DNA from: Acidimicrobiaceae bacterium
GTDB lineage: Bacteria; Actinomycetota; Acidimicrobiia; Acidimicrobiales; Microtrichaceae
DNA length: 11,802 bases
Assembly: GCA_003514205.1 (NCBI GenBank)
Contig: DORQ01000030.1
Coordinates: 1-11,802 of the forward strand
Reading direction: 5' to 3'
This document shows positions 1-7,276 of the stretch, piece after piece (the stretch's first letter is position 1; each line of letters starts with the position of its first letter). The translations under genes were made by a program, and so were the position numbers. The notes under the pieces are model-generated. The model did no database searches. It saw nothing but the letters and a program-made list of their open reading frames with translations, and had not been told where the DNA came from.

Positions 1-46
1 CGTTGCCCTGTTTCCGTAGCGTTGCCCAGAACAGTTCCTGACCGGG

Positions 47-1051
47 CTACTGGAGTTCTCGCGAGGCCATGATCTGCTGCACGAGCGGCTCAAGTTCGCT
101 AGGAGCGTGGGGAAGTCGTGAGTGCGAGATGAAGACCCCAGGGTCTTCATGGGCCACCTCAGCGTCGAGGTGTGCCAGCATCGCCAGCATGGCGGTATTC
201 TCCCAGAGGGCGTGAGCGATAAAGGAGCGCACGCCAAGAGCGCTCGCAGCCGAGCCCAACACACCGAACAGCAGCATTCCGAGGCCATGGCCCTGCCAAT
301 CGTCACGCACGGCAATGGCGAACTCCGCTGCCTCAGGTTCCTCCCGGAGTCGAATGGCGCGAGCAATGGCAACTAGCTCACCCGACTCATCGGTCGCCAC
401 CCATGCAATATGGCGTCGTTGATCGATTTCAATCAGGTAGCGAACCAGGCCAGCCGTGAGTTTGGTACCGGTGAGAAATCGCAGCCGTCGGCTGTGCTCG
501 GAAAGTTGCGAGTCGAAACGAATCAGTCGCTCCTCATCGGCCTGCATCAATGGGCGGAGGTCAACAAGAGCCCCTGTGCGGAGGGTGTAGGGAATCGACG
601 GTACTGATCGTGACCAGTTGGAGCCGAGCCGAGTTTCTGCGACGGCCTCAAGCTCATCAAGAAGTTCTCCGGTCTCGAGGATCTGCTCGAATTCGTCCGC
701 TCCGCAGAACAACACGTGGACAGGTGAAAGCGCGCGAACGGTGGCCGAAATGGGACTGCCATGAAGGAGCGCAATCTCGCCGAGCACCGACCCAGGACCG
801 AGTCGGGCGATTTCGCTGTGGGACTCGTCTTCGACGATCACGGTGCCCTCAGTGACCACGAGGAACTCCTCTCCGACCTCGCCTTGTGTCAGGAGTTCCT
901 CGCCTTGGTCGAACTGCTTGGTGTGCATGAGATGCAGCGCGAGCTCAGTCGTCTCGGGGTCGCCGCCCAGAGCCGATCCAATGATCTGGGACTCAAGGCG
1001 TTCGAGGCGCCCTGCGTCGTCGGCCTGGGATTCTCCGGCGGTCTCATTCAT
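47..1051 (-). CDS. Cyclic-nucleotide-binding domain fused to GNAT acetyltransferase (Pat-like protein lysine acetyltransferase)
   Basis: Protein of 334 aa, close to the length I recall for mycobacterial Pat (Rv0998/MSMEG_5458), which acetylates lysines of acyl-CoA synthetases under cAMP control. Residues about 20-130 form a CNB domain with a phosphate-binding cassette beginning GEIALLHGSP (91-100). Residues about 152-312 form a GNAT domain with acetyl-CoA loop QGHGLG (253-258). Glu243, just before it, is a candidate general base. The start at 1051 is chosen because its A is also the last base of the upstream reductase stop codon (TGATG), GGAG lies at 1062-1065, and the family N-terminus fits; an in-frame extension to 1114 would overlap the reductase. 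Oddity: Ile101 occupies the position of the conserved Arg that contacts the cyclic phosphate, so cAMP binding is doubtful. Domain assignment is firm; the substrate is inferred from the family. It is the last gene of the cluster. Confidence 0.88.
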   Translation of the reverse strand: MNETAGESQADDAGRLERLESQIIGSALGGDPETTELALHLMHTKQFDQGEELLTQGEVGEEFLVVTEGTVIVEDESHSEIARLGPGSVLGEIALLHGSPISATVRALSPVHVLFCGADEFEQILETGELLDELEAVAETRLGSNWSRSVPSIPYTLRTGALVDLRPLMQADEERLIRFDSQLSEHSRRLRFLTGTKLTAGLVRYLIEIDQRRHIAWVATDESGELVAIARAIRLREEPEAAEFAIAVRDDWQGHGLGMLLFGVLGSAASALGVRSFIAHALWENTAMLAMLAHLDAEVAHEDPGVFISHSRLPHAPSELEPLVQQIMASRELQ

Positions 1052-2283
1052 CAGCGGGGGTCTCCGCCATGTGAGTGAAACGCTCCTGGACCTGAAAGCG
1101 CCCCGCGTTTCCACAACTGCGGTTCGAGGGCGATGCCACGCGGGTAGTCCTCAAACAGCCATCGGGCGAAGTTCCTTCGAGTCCAGTCATTGGTAGCGGC
1201 GACTCGTAGCGCGGCTCGAGCGCCCTTGCGGTGTTGCAGAGCACGGACGAGCAGTGATGCCATCTGGTGATCGGGTGTGAACTCGGAACGGACACGCTGT
1301 TGATACAGAGGTCCGGCCGCAGTGCGATTCCCGAACTGCTCGCTGATCGTTCGGGCAGCAATCAGGCCGGTCTCGAGGGCTTGGCCGATACCCTCGCCCG
1401 TCATGACGTCACAGGGGGCTACAGCATCGCCGACGAAGAGCACGCCTGCTGCGTGGGCGGTCATCGAATCGACCTGGCAGGGAATCGGCCAGGCGCGGTG
1501 TGGGGCGGCGGGCGTGTAGTTCGGCCCGAGGAACTCACTGATGTACGGAAGCGAGAGCAACTGAGGCCACAACAGCTTCATTTCCTGGATTGAGTGTTTG
1601 TGACCTCGTTGAATGCCGAACCCGATGTTGGCGCGACCATCGGCGAGCGGAAACGACCAGAAGTACCCAGGAAGAATTGCGGCATCAAAGGAGATAAAGA
1701 GTTCACGTTGGGCACGTTCGGACACGTCTGTCACATACTGCCGGAATGCGTGCCAGTCGCCACGGTATCCAGCGATGTTGGCACCCACGAGCTTGCGAGT
1801 GGGGGACCACATGCCGTCGGCCGCTACCACGTGCTGAGTGCTGCAGGACCAACCGTCTGATCCGCCGACTGTCAGATGTGAGGGCGATTCGTGGAGTTCT
1901 GCAATTCCGCATTGCTCACGCACCACAACGCCGGTGTCACGCGCAACCTGTACCAACGCGGCATCGAGTTCGAGGCGAGTTGCCACGACTCCGAACAGGC
2001 CGGGCCCTTCGGGAAGCGGGAAAGTTGCTTCGAATCCCCGCGGCGATCTGACGACAACGTTGTGGATTGGTCGTGCAGTGGGCAGCGAGCCAAGGGAGAG
2101 ACCGAGATACTCCAGGGATCGAAGTGCGCTGGTAGTCAGGCCGTCACCACAAATCTTGTCCCGAGGGAAGGCTGCCTTGTCGATGAGGGTCACACTGTGA
2201 CCAGCTCGAGCGAGTTCGATTGATGCTGCACAACCTCCAGGCCCCGCGCCGATGACAACGACGTCGCACTCAGTCCTGCTCAT
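1051..2283 (-). CDS. FAD-dependent geranylgeranyl reductase family protein (MenJ-like menaquinone reductase candidate)
   Basis: Flavoprotein of 410 aa that probably reduces isoprenoid double bonds. It has an N-terminal Rossmann motif GAGPGG (12-17) with Asp35 ending the second strand to hold the FAD ribose. It then has the family signature PRDKICGDGL (40-49), a PGYFWSFPLADG stretch (from 205), and the second FAD motif VGDAVAP (284-290). Length and motifs match mycobacterial MenJ, which saturates one isoprene unit of menaquinone; archaeal-type lipid reductases share the same fold, so the substrate is not settled. The Shine-Dalgarno site is weak, so translation may depend on the WS/DGAT gene ending 29 bp upstream. 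Its TGA overlaps the next ATG by one base, implying coupled translation of the acetyltransferase. Confidence 0.87.
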   Translation of the reverse strand: MSRTECDVVVIGAGPGGCAASIELARAGHSVTLIDKAAFPRDKICGDGLTTSALRSLEYLGLSLGSLPTARPIHNVVVRSPRGFEATFPLPEGPGLFGVVATRLELDAALVQVARDTGVVVREQCGIAELHESPSHLTVGGSDGWSCSTQHVVAADGMWSPTRKLVGANIAGYRGDWHAFRQYVTDVSERAQRELFISFDAAILPGYFWSFPLADGRANIGFGIQRGHKHSIQEMKLLWPQLLSLPYISEFLGPNYTPAAPHRAWPIPCQVDSMTAHAAGVLFVGDAVAPCDVMTGEGIGQALETGLIAARTISEQFGNRTAAGPLYQQRVRSEFTPDHQMASLLVRALQHRKGARAALRVAATNDWTRRNFARWLFEDYPRGIALEPQLWKRGALSGPGAFHSHGGDPR

Positions 2284-2312
2284 TGGTACTCATTCAATAA
2301 TCAGCTCGCCCC

Positions 2313-3701
2313 TCAGGCCACGCTGAGGATCTCATCGAAGCCCTTTTCGAGGCTGGCGATGAGGACATCGGGATCGGGCACAGCTGCAGGATCAGAGGTG
2401 ATGCCGATGTTCAGATCGTTCTGATAGCTCAGAAGGGTGATGTTGAGTGCCGCACCCGCTAACGGCCCGAACGGGAACTGGCTCAACACGCGAGCCCCAG
2501 CCAAATAGATCGGGAAGGGCGCACCAGGGACGTTGGAGGTCGTGAAGTCAACGGTCTTCACCATCGACCCAAACAGCGCTGTGACGGTTGAGGTGGGGAA
2601 TCGATTGATGATGCTCGCAAGCGGTTCGATGAGATCATTCGCCGGCTCCACACGAGCGTGTTGCACGAGCTCTCGGACTTGACGCATCGTTTCTCTCGGG
2701 TCCTCTGCATCCACCGGAAGCTCGATTCGAGCAGGGACAAAGGCATTTCCAGCGACATTCTCCATCTCGGGCGTACGGACGCTGATGGGAATCGCCATTC
2801 GAAGCATGTCGCAGTCGATCCCATGCGCGAGGTGATAGAGGTACAGGCCTCTCGCAACGCCGCCCACGAACGCGTCATTCAGCTTTCCGCCGCCTGCCTT
2901 TGCTGCCCGCTTTGTCTCGTCAAGCTTGAGCGTGAGGACGTCAAAACGCGTCGACAAGCTTCGTCCCGTCATCAAGGGACTCATGGGATGGGAGGAAGGT
3001 CGGAGTGTTCGAGTCACGCTTGCGGCCAACTCGCCGCCGGAGGACAGTGTGCCCACAGGATCAGACAAGGCCGAGGTGAACGTGCCAAGCACGCCTGTCG
3101 CCGTCCGCTTCACCATGTCGAGCTGAAGCTTTCGTTGATGTTCGAAAGCGTCGGCAAATCTCTCAGGCTGGCTCAGTACGTGGATGGTGGGCTTCGCCGG
3201 CATCTCGCGTTCGGGCGCATCGGGCGACATGTCGAAAAGCTCAAGTTGTAGCTTCATTCCTCCAACGCCGTCAGTGACAGCGTGATGGATCTTCATAATG
3301 ATTGCCGACTTCTTGCCTGGAAGACCCTCAACAACTACCGCACGCCAGAGCGGCCGCGCACGGTCGAATCCGGACATGGCGATGGGCTCGGCGATGGAGA
3401 GCAAATCCCGCATCTGTGCTTTGCCCGGTGCTTTGACCCACCAGAGGTGAAAGTGAAGGTCGAAGTTTGGGTCGTATTCCCAGCGTGGCGGAGCGATTGA
3501 GAGCGGATTGGATCGAACTCGTTGACGAAGACGCGGAATGACTCGTGAGAGTCGCTCGAACTTCTGGGTGAGAAGCTCGCGAGGCACCGTTGAATCCAAC
3601 ACAATCGTTGTGGTGATGGTCGAGCGAAGCGCCGGATCTTTCTCGATAGTCCACATCAGCGCATCGGAATCGCTCATCCGGTCTTCGTAGTGGATTTCCA
3701 T
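2313..3701 (-). CDS. Wax ester synthase/diacylglycerol acyltransferase (WS/DGAT) family O-acyltransferase
   Basis: Protein of 462 aa, normal for the bacterial WS/DGAT family, which joins acyl-CoA to diacylglycerol or fatty alcohols to make storage triacylglycerol or wax esters. The catalytic HHxxxDG motif is intact as HHAVTDG (139-145). Other family marks are RPLWR (116-120), LNDAF (274-278) and SNVPGAP (389-395). No signal peptide or clear membrane segment is seen, as expected for an enzyme that sits on the inner face of the membrane or on lipid droplets. The start at 3701 has a strong GGAGG at 3709-3713 with 7-nt spacing; an internal Met9 is less likely. It is followed after 29 bp by the reductase, consistent with one operon. 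The exact acceptor alcohol cannot be told from sequence. Confidence 0.92.
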   Translation of the reverse strand: MEIHYEDRMSDSDALMWTIEKDPALRSTITTTIVLDSTVPRELLTQKFERLSRVIPRLRQRVRSNPLSIAPPRWEYDPNFDLHFHLWWVKAPGKAQMRDLLSIAEPIAMSGFDRARPLWRAVVVEGLPGKKSAIIMKIHHAVTDGVGGMKLQLELFDMSPDAPEREMPAKPTIHVLSQPERFADAFEHQRKLQLDMVKRTATGVLGTFTSALSDPVGTLSSGGELAASVTRTLRPSSHPMSPLMTGRSLSTRFDVLTLKLDETKRAAKAGGGKLNDAFVGGVARGLYLYHLAHGIDCDMLRMAIPISVRTPEMENVAGNAFVPARIELPVDAEDPRETMRQVRELVQHARVEPANDLIEPLASIINRFPTSTVTALFGSMVKTVDFTTSNVPGAPFPIYLAGARVLSQFPFGPLAGAALNITLLSYQNDLNIGITSDPAAVPDPDVLIASLEKGFDEILSVA

Positions 3702-3723
3702 CGGGTAACCTCCGCGCGTTCGA

Positions 3724-3737
3724 CTACGACATCGTAG
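3724..3737. promoter_or_regulatory. 14-bp inverted repeat upstream of the WS/DGAT gene
   Basis: CTACGA-CA-TCGTAG has two perfect 6-bp arms around a 2-bp centre. It lies in the 58-bp gap between the VanW-type gene and the WS/DGAT start, about 10 bp upstream of the GGAGG site. Size and position fit an operator for a dimeric repressor, or a small hairpin in a leader. I saw no second copy in the other gaps, so the role is unproven. Confidence 0.35.
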
Positions 3738-3759
3738 GTGATTGCGCCGTCAGTGTGGA

Positions 3760-5394
3760 TTAGTGCTTTGGGGGGTCGCAGTCGTAGGTGGCGGCGAATG
3801 TGTCGTTTTCGGTGTGACCGTCAGCGAGGAATGTCCGAGTTCGAGTGACTTTAACGGATCCGCATTTGGGCTTGGAGGTCTTCATCGCGGTTTGCTCTCC
3901 AGTCGCGAACTTGGTGGACCAGAGTTGCACGGTGATCGAACGGTCGGTATATGTGGGCCAGATGACGACACCATAGGGGGTGTTGTTTCGAAGCTTGAGG
4001 TCCACACTCGGGAAGGCAAGCGTTGCTTCTCGGCCGTATGGGTACCGGCTGATGTAGATCGAGTGTGCTTTGTGGACGGGGATGTCGAGACCGCCGAAAA
4101 ACGCAGCGTTGAACGTGGTAGTCGCCCATTGGCTGACGCCGCCACCGAAATCCTCTTTGAATTCTCCATCCTCGATGACAGGAGCGCTCACGAACCCGCG
4201 CTCGGCGGTTCGCTTCCCCACGAAGTCGTTGGCCGAGAACGTCTCGCCCGGAGCAATGAGCACCCCTTGAGTGAGATCAGAGATTCGGTGGATATTGGTC
4301 ACCCGAGGTGCGCAACAAGGATGATTCGTCGTGAATTCACCGATGACTTCCTTGACTCCGAGAGTATTCGCCCACGCAACGCCATCTTCGGGGCTCATCG
4401 TGGAGGTCTTCAGCTCCACCGTTTGCTTGCCGTCGAGTACTGCGGCGGCGAGACGATCGGGGCTATCTTCAGCGCAACAAACTTCCGCAGCGACTCCTGC
4501 GATTGGAGTCGGAACACCATTGAGGATGGTGAACTTCACCCCCGTTGGGTTGAATGACGGCGGAATGACAGTGTCGAGCGCCGCTGAGACGCTTGTGGCG
4601 TCAAGTTCAAGGGAGGCCTTCCCCTTGTCGATGGCGACTCGCAATGCGGGCCGAAGGGTGCGCGCATCAAGCTCGACAGTGTTGGACCCAGCGGTGATGG
4701 TGATGGGCTTCTCGGTGTTGTTGCGTGCCTGCTCGGCGAGCGCCGCAATCGTCTCATCATCCATGGTCGGCTTCAGAAGCCGTTGCTCCGTCGTGATGGT
4801 GATGGGCGTTCCGGGCTTTGAGACATTAAGTGGAACTTGACTGAGCACTGCGGACACATCGAGCGCCTTGCCAGTAACACCAGGGGTGAGGCCAACGGCC
4901 TCCACGGTTGTGCTGAGCGCCGGTTCCACAGGAAGCGAACGACGAGGTCCCTCCAGCAGCGCGATTTGCGCATCAGCCTTCTGGCGATCGATTTCCAGTT
5001 CGATGGGCATCGGTCGTGCTGCGAACAGGGACTTGAACCAGCGAACAGGTGCCAATGGGCCTCGGTCTGAGTGGCCGACCTTGAACGCTGCGTTGAGGGT
5101 GGCTGAAGTGTCGACGTTGACGCCCAACTCCTTGGCGGTTGTCGTGAGTTTGAACTCAGGAGTGACGATCGTGATTGGGGTGGTTGGAAGTGCTTCGGCA
5201 AGCCGTTCCACGGCCTTCTGAGCCTCAGTACGTTTCATTCCGCCGACATCAAGACCTGCAAGCCTCACATTGCTCACAACTTCTGAGGAATCCGCCCTGC
5301 CGCCGGCCCAATACGCAAGGGAAAGGAGGCCGAAGACCACCAGAGGCGCGGAGAGTACAGAGAGGACAAGAACTCGCCAGCGAGACACGCTCAC
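3760..5394 (-). CDS. Membrane-anchored VanW family protein with YoaR-like peptidoglycan-binding-type repeats
   Basis: Protein of 544 aa. A single N-terminal hydrophobic segment (about 7-29) after a basic start suggests a type II membrane anchor with the rest outside the cell. Two related alpha/beta repeats follow, around PITIVTPEF (73-81) and PITITAGSN (230-238), resembling the YoaR/PG_binding_4 domains that precede VanW domains. The VanW domain spans about 350-495, with FTTNHPCC (354-361), APGETFSAND (381-390), GGGVSQW (417-423) and HSIYISRYPYGREA (444-457). The usual Cys of GGGxCQ is Ser421. Cysteines occur as two adjacent pairs (306-307, 360-361) plus 511 and 539, suggesting extracellular disulfides. 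The start is GTG with GAGG at 5402-5405. The biochemical role of VanW proteins is unknown; an envelope role is inferred. Confidence 0.88.
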   Translation of the reverse strand: MSVSRWRVLVLSVLSAPLVVFGLLSLAYWAGGRADSSEVVSNVRLAGLDVGGMKRTEAQKAVERLAEALPTTPITIVTPEFKLTTTAKELGVNVDTSATLNAAFKVGHSDRGPLAPVRWFKSLFAARPMPIELEIDRQKADAQIALLEGPRRSLPVEPALSTTVEAVGLTPGVTGKALDVSAVLSQVPLNVSKPGTPITITTEQRLLKPTMDDETIAALAEQARNNTEKPITITAGSNTVELDARTLRPALRVAIDKGKASLELDATSVSAALDTVIPPSFNPTGVKFTILNGVPTPIAGVAAEVCCAEDSPDRLAAAVLDGKQTVELKTSTMSPEDGVAWANTLGVKEVIGEFTTNHPCCAPRVTNIHRISDLTQGVLIAPGETFSANDFVGKRTAERGFVSAPVIEDGEFKEDFGGGVSQWATTTFNAAFFGGLDIPVHKAHSIYISRYPYGREATLAFPSVDLKLRNNTPYGVVIWPTYTDRSITVQLWSTKFATGEQTAMKTSKPKCGSVKVTRTRTFLADGHTENDTFAATYDCDPPKH

Positions 5395-5480
5395 TAGAAT
5401 GCCTCAAGAATGAGCGTGTTCGGTGCATTGCCGACTATTTCATGCATTTCTTCTCGAAACTGCAATCAAAGGAGGCCATA
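5395..5480. promoter_or_regulatory. Divergent intergenic region between the VanW-type gene and the MaoC-type gene
   Basis: These 86 bp must carry the upstream signals for both divergent genes unless promoters lie inside coding sequence. It contains the GAGG site (5402-5405, minus) for the VanW gene and a strong AAAGGAGG (5468-5475, plus) for the MaoC-type gene. The middle is AT-richer and has ATGCAT, but I could not find a -35/-10 pair good enough to name on either strand. Confidence 0.5.
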
Positions 5481-6317
5481 GTGGCCATTAACCCCGACGC
5501 TGTGGGTGTCCGCGGCACACCAACTGTCACTTCGTGGACGACCAAAGACTCGTTGATCTACTCGCTCGGTGTAGGCGCAGGACCGGAGGAATTGGCCTTC
5601 GTGACGGAGAACTCCATTGGCGTCGACCAACGTGCGCTCCCCACCATGGCGGTCACATTGGCCGATGCGACCACGGTGTTTGGCTCGATTGGGAGCTTCA
5701 ACCCGGTGATGCTGGTACATGGTGAGCAGCGAGTGGAGTTGCACAGCGAGTTGCCAGTCTCGGGTTCGGTGTCAACAGTTGCCGAAATCACCGGCATCTA
5801 CGACAAGGGAAAAGGCGCGCTCATCGAAATCACCGCAGTATCGAGCGATGCCACCAGTGGTGAGCCGAGATTCACGACCATGATGTCGGCGTACATCCGG
5901 GGAGAGGGCGGGTTCGGCGGGGATCGTGGCCCAAGCAATGAAGCCGAGATGCCCACCACTGCACCGGATTTCGAGATCCACGCACAAACGGCTGCGAACC
6001 AAGCGTTGATCTATCGCCTCGCGGGAGACAGAAACCCGCTGCACAGCGATCCGACCTTTGCTGGATTCGCTGGCTTCGATCGTCCGATCCTCCACGGTTT
6101 ATGCACGTTTGGATTCGCTGGGCGAGCGCTGCTCCACACACTGTGCGCTGGCGATCCAGCCAGATTCCACGGAATCGCCGGACGGTTTACGTCGCCAGTG
6201 TTCCCGGGGGAGGCGCTGTCCACCAGAATCTGGGTGAGCGAGGGGAAGGCAGAGTTTCAAACGCTGGGAGAAGATGGTCGCGTGGTGCTCAACCACGGAC
6301 ACTTCACCTATGCCTGA
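5481..6317 (+). CDS. MaoC-type double-hotdog (R)-specific enoyl-CoA hydratase
   Basis: Protein of 278 aa, typical of type 2 (double-hotdog) enoyl-CoA hydratases related to the hydratase part of peroxisomal MFE-2. Such enzymes hydrate trans-2-enoyl-CoA to (R)-3-hydroxyacyl-CoA in fatty acid or sterol side-chain breakdown. The C-terminal hotdog carries the hydratase-2 signature YRLAGDRNPLHSDP (178-191), with Asp183 and His188 the expected catalytic pair, followed by RPILHGLCTFGFAG (201-214). The N-terminal half (about 1-140) is the degenerate hotdog that shapes the acyl pocket. The start is GTG at 5481, with AAAGGAGG five bases upstream; the open frame continues to 5175 but antisense to the VanW gene. 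Its end overlaps the DUF3445 gene by 8 bp, so the two are probably co-translated. The natural acyl substrate is unknown. Confidence 0.9.
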   Translation: MAINPDAVGVRGTPTVTSWTTKDSLIYSLGVGAGPEELAFVTENSIGVDQRALPTMAVTLADATTVFGSIGSFNPVMLVHGEQRVELHSELPVSGSVSTVAEITGIYDKGKGALIEITAVSSDATSGEPRFTTMMSAYIRGEGGFGGDRGPSNEAEMPTTAPDFEIHAQTAANQALIYRLAGDRNPLHSDPTFAGFAGFDRPILHGLCTFGFAGRALLHTLCAGDPARFHGIAGRFTSPVFPGEALSTRIWVSEGKAEFQTLGEDGRVVLNHGHFTYA

Positions 6318-7257
6318 GCTGAGTAGTGAGCCGCCTAGTGAGCCGCCATCTGGGTTGCTGAGTGATACCCCTGCTGAACTGGTGGGACCTGGTGCCGGTC
6401 CCAGCGTGGAGCAGGGGGACTACCTCCCGTTCACTGACCGCCCCTTCCAGCTTCGAATGGGCCTTCGTCCACTTGAACTCGACCGTTGGCTTGAGGTCGA
6501 TGACTTGTACGCCGAACAGCTCAAGGCGCGACGGGCACTGATCGAGGAGCGGCCAACGGAGGTGGTTGGGATTGTGGATCGGCCCGAGGTGTTGGCTGCG
6601 TCTGAGGAGCTGTGGCGACTCGTTCGGGCCGTCGCGCCTTGTCCTGCGCCGGACGAGGGCATTCACCCAGTGGTCCTTGCTGGACTGTCGACTCAGGAGG
6701 ACTGGTGCATCCTGATTCCTAGCGGGGAGGAGTACTACCTGGGCGCAGCCTGTGTGTGCTTTCCGAGTCGCTGGGTGTTGGCGGAGAAGATGGGGAGTTC
6801 CAATGCAATGATCCACGCCCCAGTGGCGCACTACGAGGCCCAACTCGGCGCGCCGGTGGACAGCTTTCTCCGTCGTCTCAGTCCGGATCGACCGATGTGG
6901 AGGCTGAACTGGAACCTCTTTGATGATCCCGCGCTCTTTCAGCCCAGCCGCCCGCTGGCGGCCGAGCCTCGGACAACCGCGCCGATTTCAGTGGCCGACG
7001 TCGGAGAACGGGTATGGCTCCGGGTCGAACGTCAAACCTTGCGCAAGCTGGCTGACTCTGGGGCTATCGCGTTTTCGATCAGAGTTCACCAGCGTCCACT
7101 GCACACCCTGCTTGATCGGCCTGCGGTACTTGATCGGCTGCGACAAGCAGTGCTGAATTTGCCGGAGGATACCTATCGGTACAAATCACTCGACGCGATC
7201 GGTGAGCAGCTTATTGACTGGATTGACCACAACCGGTCGAGGTCAGTCGAGCCCTGA
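6310..7257 (+). CDS. DUF3445 protein, haem-dependent oxidative N-demethylase-like
   Basis: Protein of 315 aa matching the DUF3445 family, whose studied members are the haem-binding alpha subunit of oxidative N-demethylase/dimethylamine monooxygenase. Conserved family stretches are PFTDRPFQLRMGLRPL (40-55), QEDW (129-132), CFPSRWVLAEK (150-160), IHAPV (168-172), NWNLFDDPALFQ (200-211), RVERQTLRKL (238-247) and the YK pair (291-292). No signal peptide is seen. Residues 1-36 are low-complexity, with SEPPSEPP arising from a 12-bp tandem repeat. The ATG at 6310 overlaps the MaoC-gene TGA (6315-6317) and has no good Shine-Dalgarno, which points to translational coupling; an upstream in-frame Met at 6274 would overlap more. 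The reductase partner subunits known for dimethylamine monooxygenase are not nearby, so the substrate here is open. Confidence 0.87.
   Translation: MPELSSEPPSEPPSGLLSDTPAELVGPGAGPSVEQGDYLPFTDRPFQLRMGLRPLELDRWLEVDDLYAEQLKARRALIEERPTEVVGIVDRPEVLAASEELWRLVRAVAPCPAPDEGIHPVVLAGLSTQEDWCILIPSGEEYYLGAACVCFPSRWVLAEKMGSSNAMIHAPVAHYEAQLGAPVDSFLRRLSPDRPMWRLNWNLFDDPALFQPSRPLAAEPRTTAPISVADVGERVWLRVERQTLRKLADSGAIAFSIRVHQRPLHTLLDRPAVLDRLRQAVLNLPEDTYRYKSLDAIGEQLIDWIDHNRSRSVEP
6324..6347 (+). repeat. 12-bp tandem repeat (two copies) within the DUF3445 gene
   Basis: TAGTGAGCCGCC occurs twice head to tail (6324-6335 and 6336-6347) and keeps the reading frame, giving SEPPSEPP in the disordered N-terminus. It looks like a local slippage or duplication event. 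Confidence 0.85.
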
Positions 7258-7265
7258 GACCAGGG
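7252..7265. terminator. Weak bidirectional terminator candidate between convergent genes
   Basis: CCCTG-AGAC-CAGGG forms a 5-bp stem with a 4-nt loop across the DUF3445 stop codon, in the 19-bp gap before the end of nucS. There is no U-run on either side, so it may be chance or a poor stop signal. It is the only structure in this convergent junction. Confidence 0.25.
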
Positions 7266-7276
7266 AAGCCCGCTGA

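Noticed and set aside
1..27. 8-bp direct repeat CGTTGCCC at 1-8 and 20-27
   Set aside because: Two short copies at the window edge are not enough to call a repeat family, CRISPR or attachment site.
16..50. Possible terminator after the acetyltransferase gene (GTA/TAC and GCCC/GGGC arms)
   Set aside because: The arms are short, bulged and partly inside the stop codon, there is no U-run, and the window ends too soon to judge.
2658..3251. Plus-strand open frame (197 codons) opposite the WS/DGAT gene
   Set aside because: Lies antisense to the catalytic region of the acyltransferase and has low-complexity, non-protein-like composition.
3742..4557. Long plus-strand open frame (271 codons) opposite the VanW-type gene
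   Set aside because: It is fully antisense to a gene with clear domains, has no recognisable protein motifs, and GC-biased codons commonly leave such open shadows.
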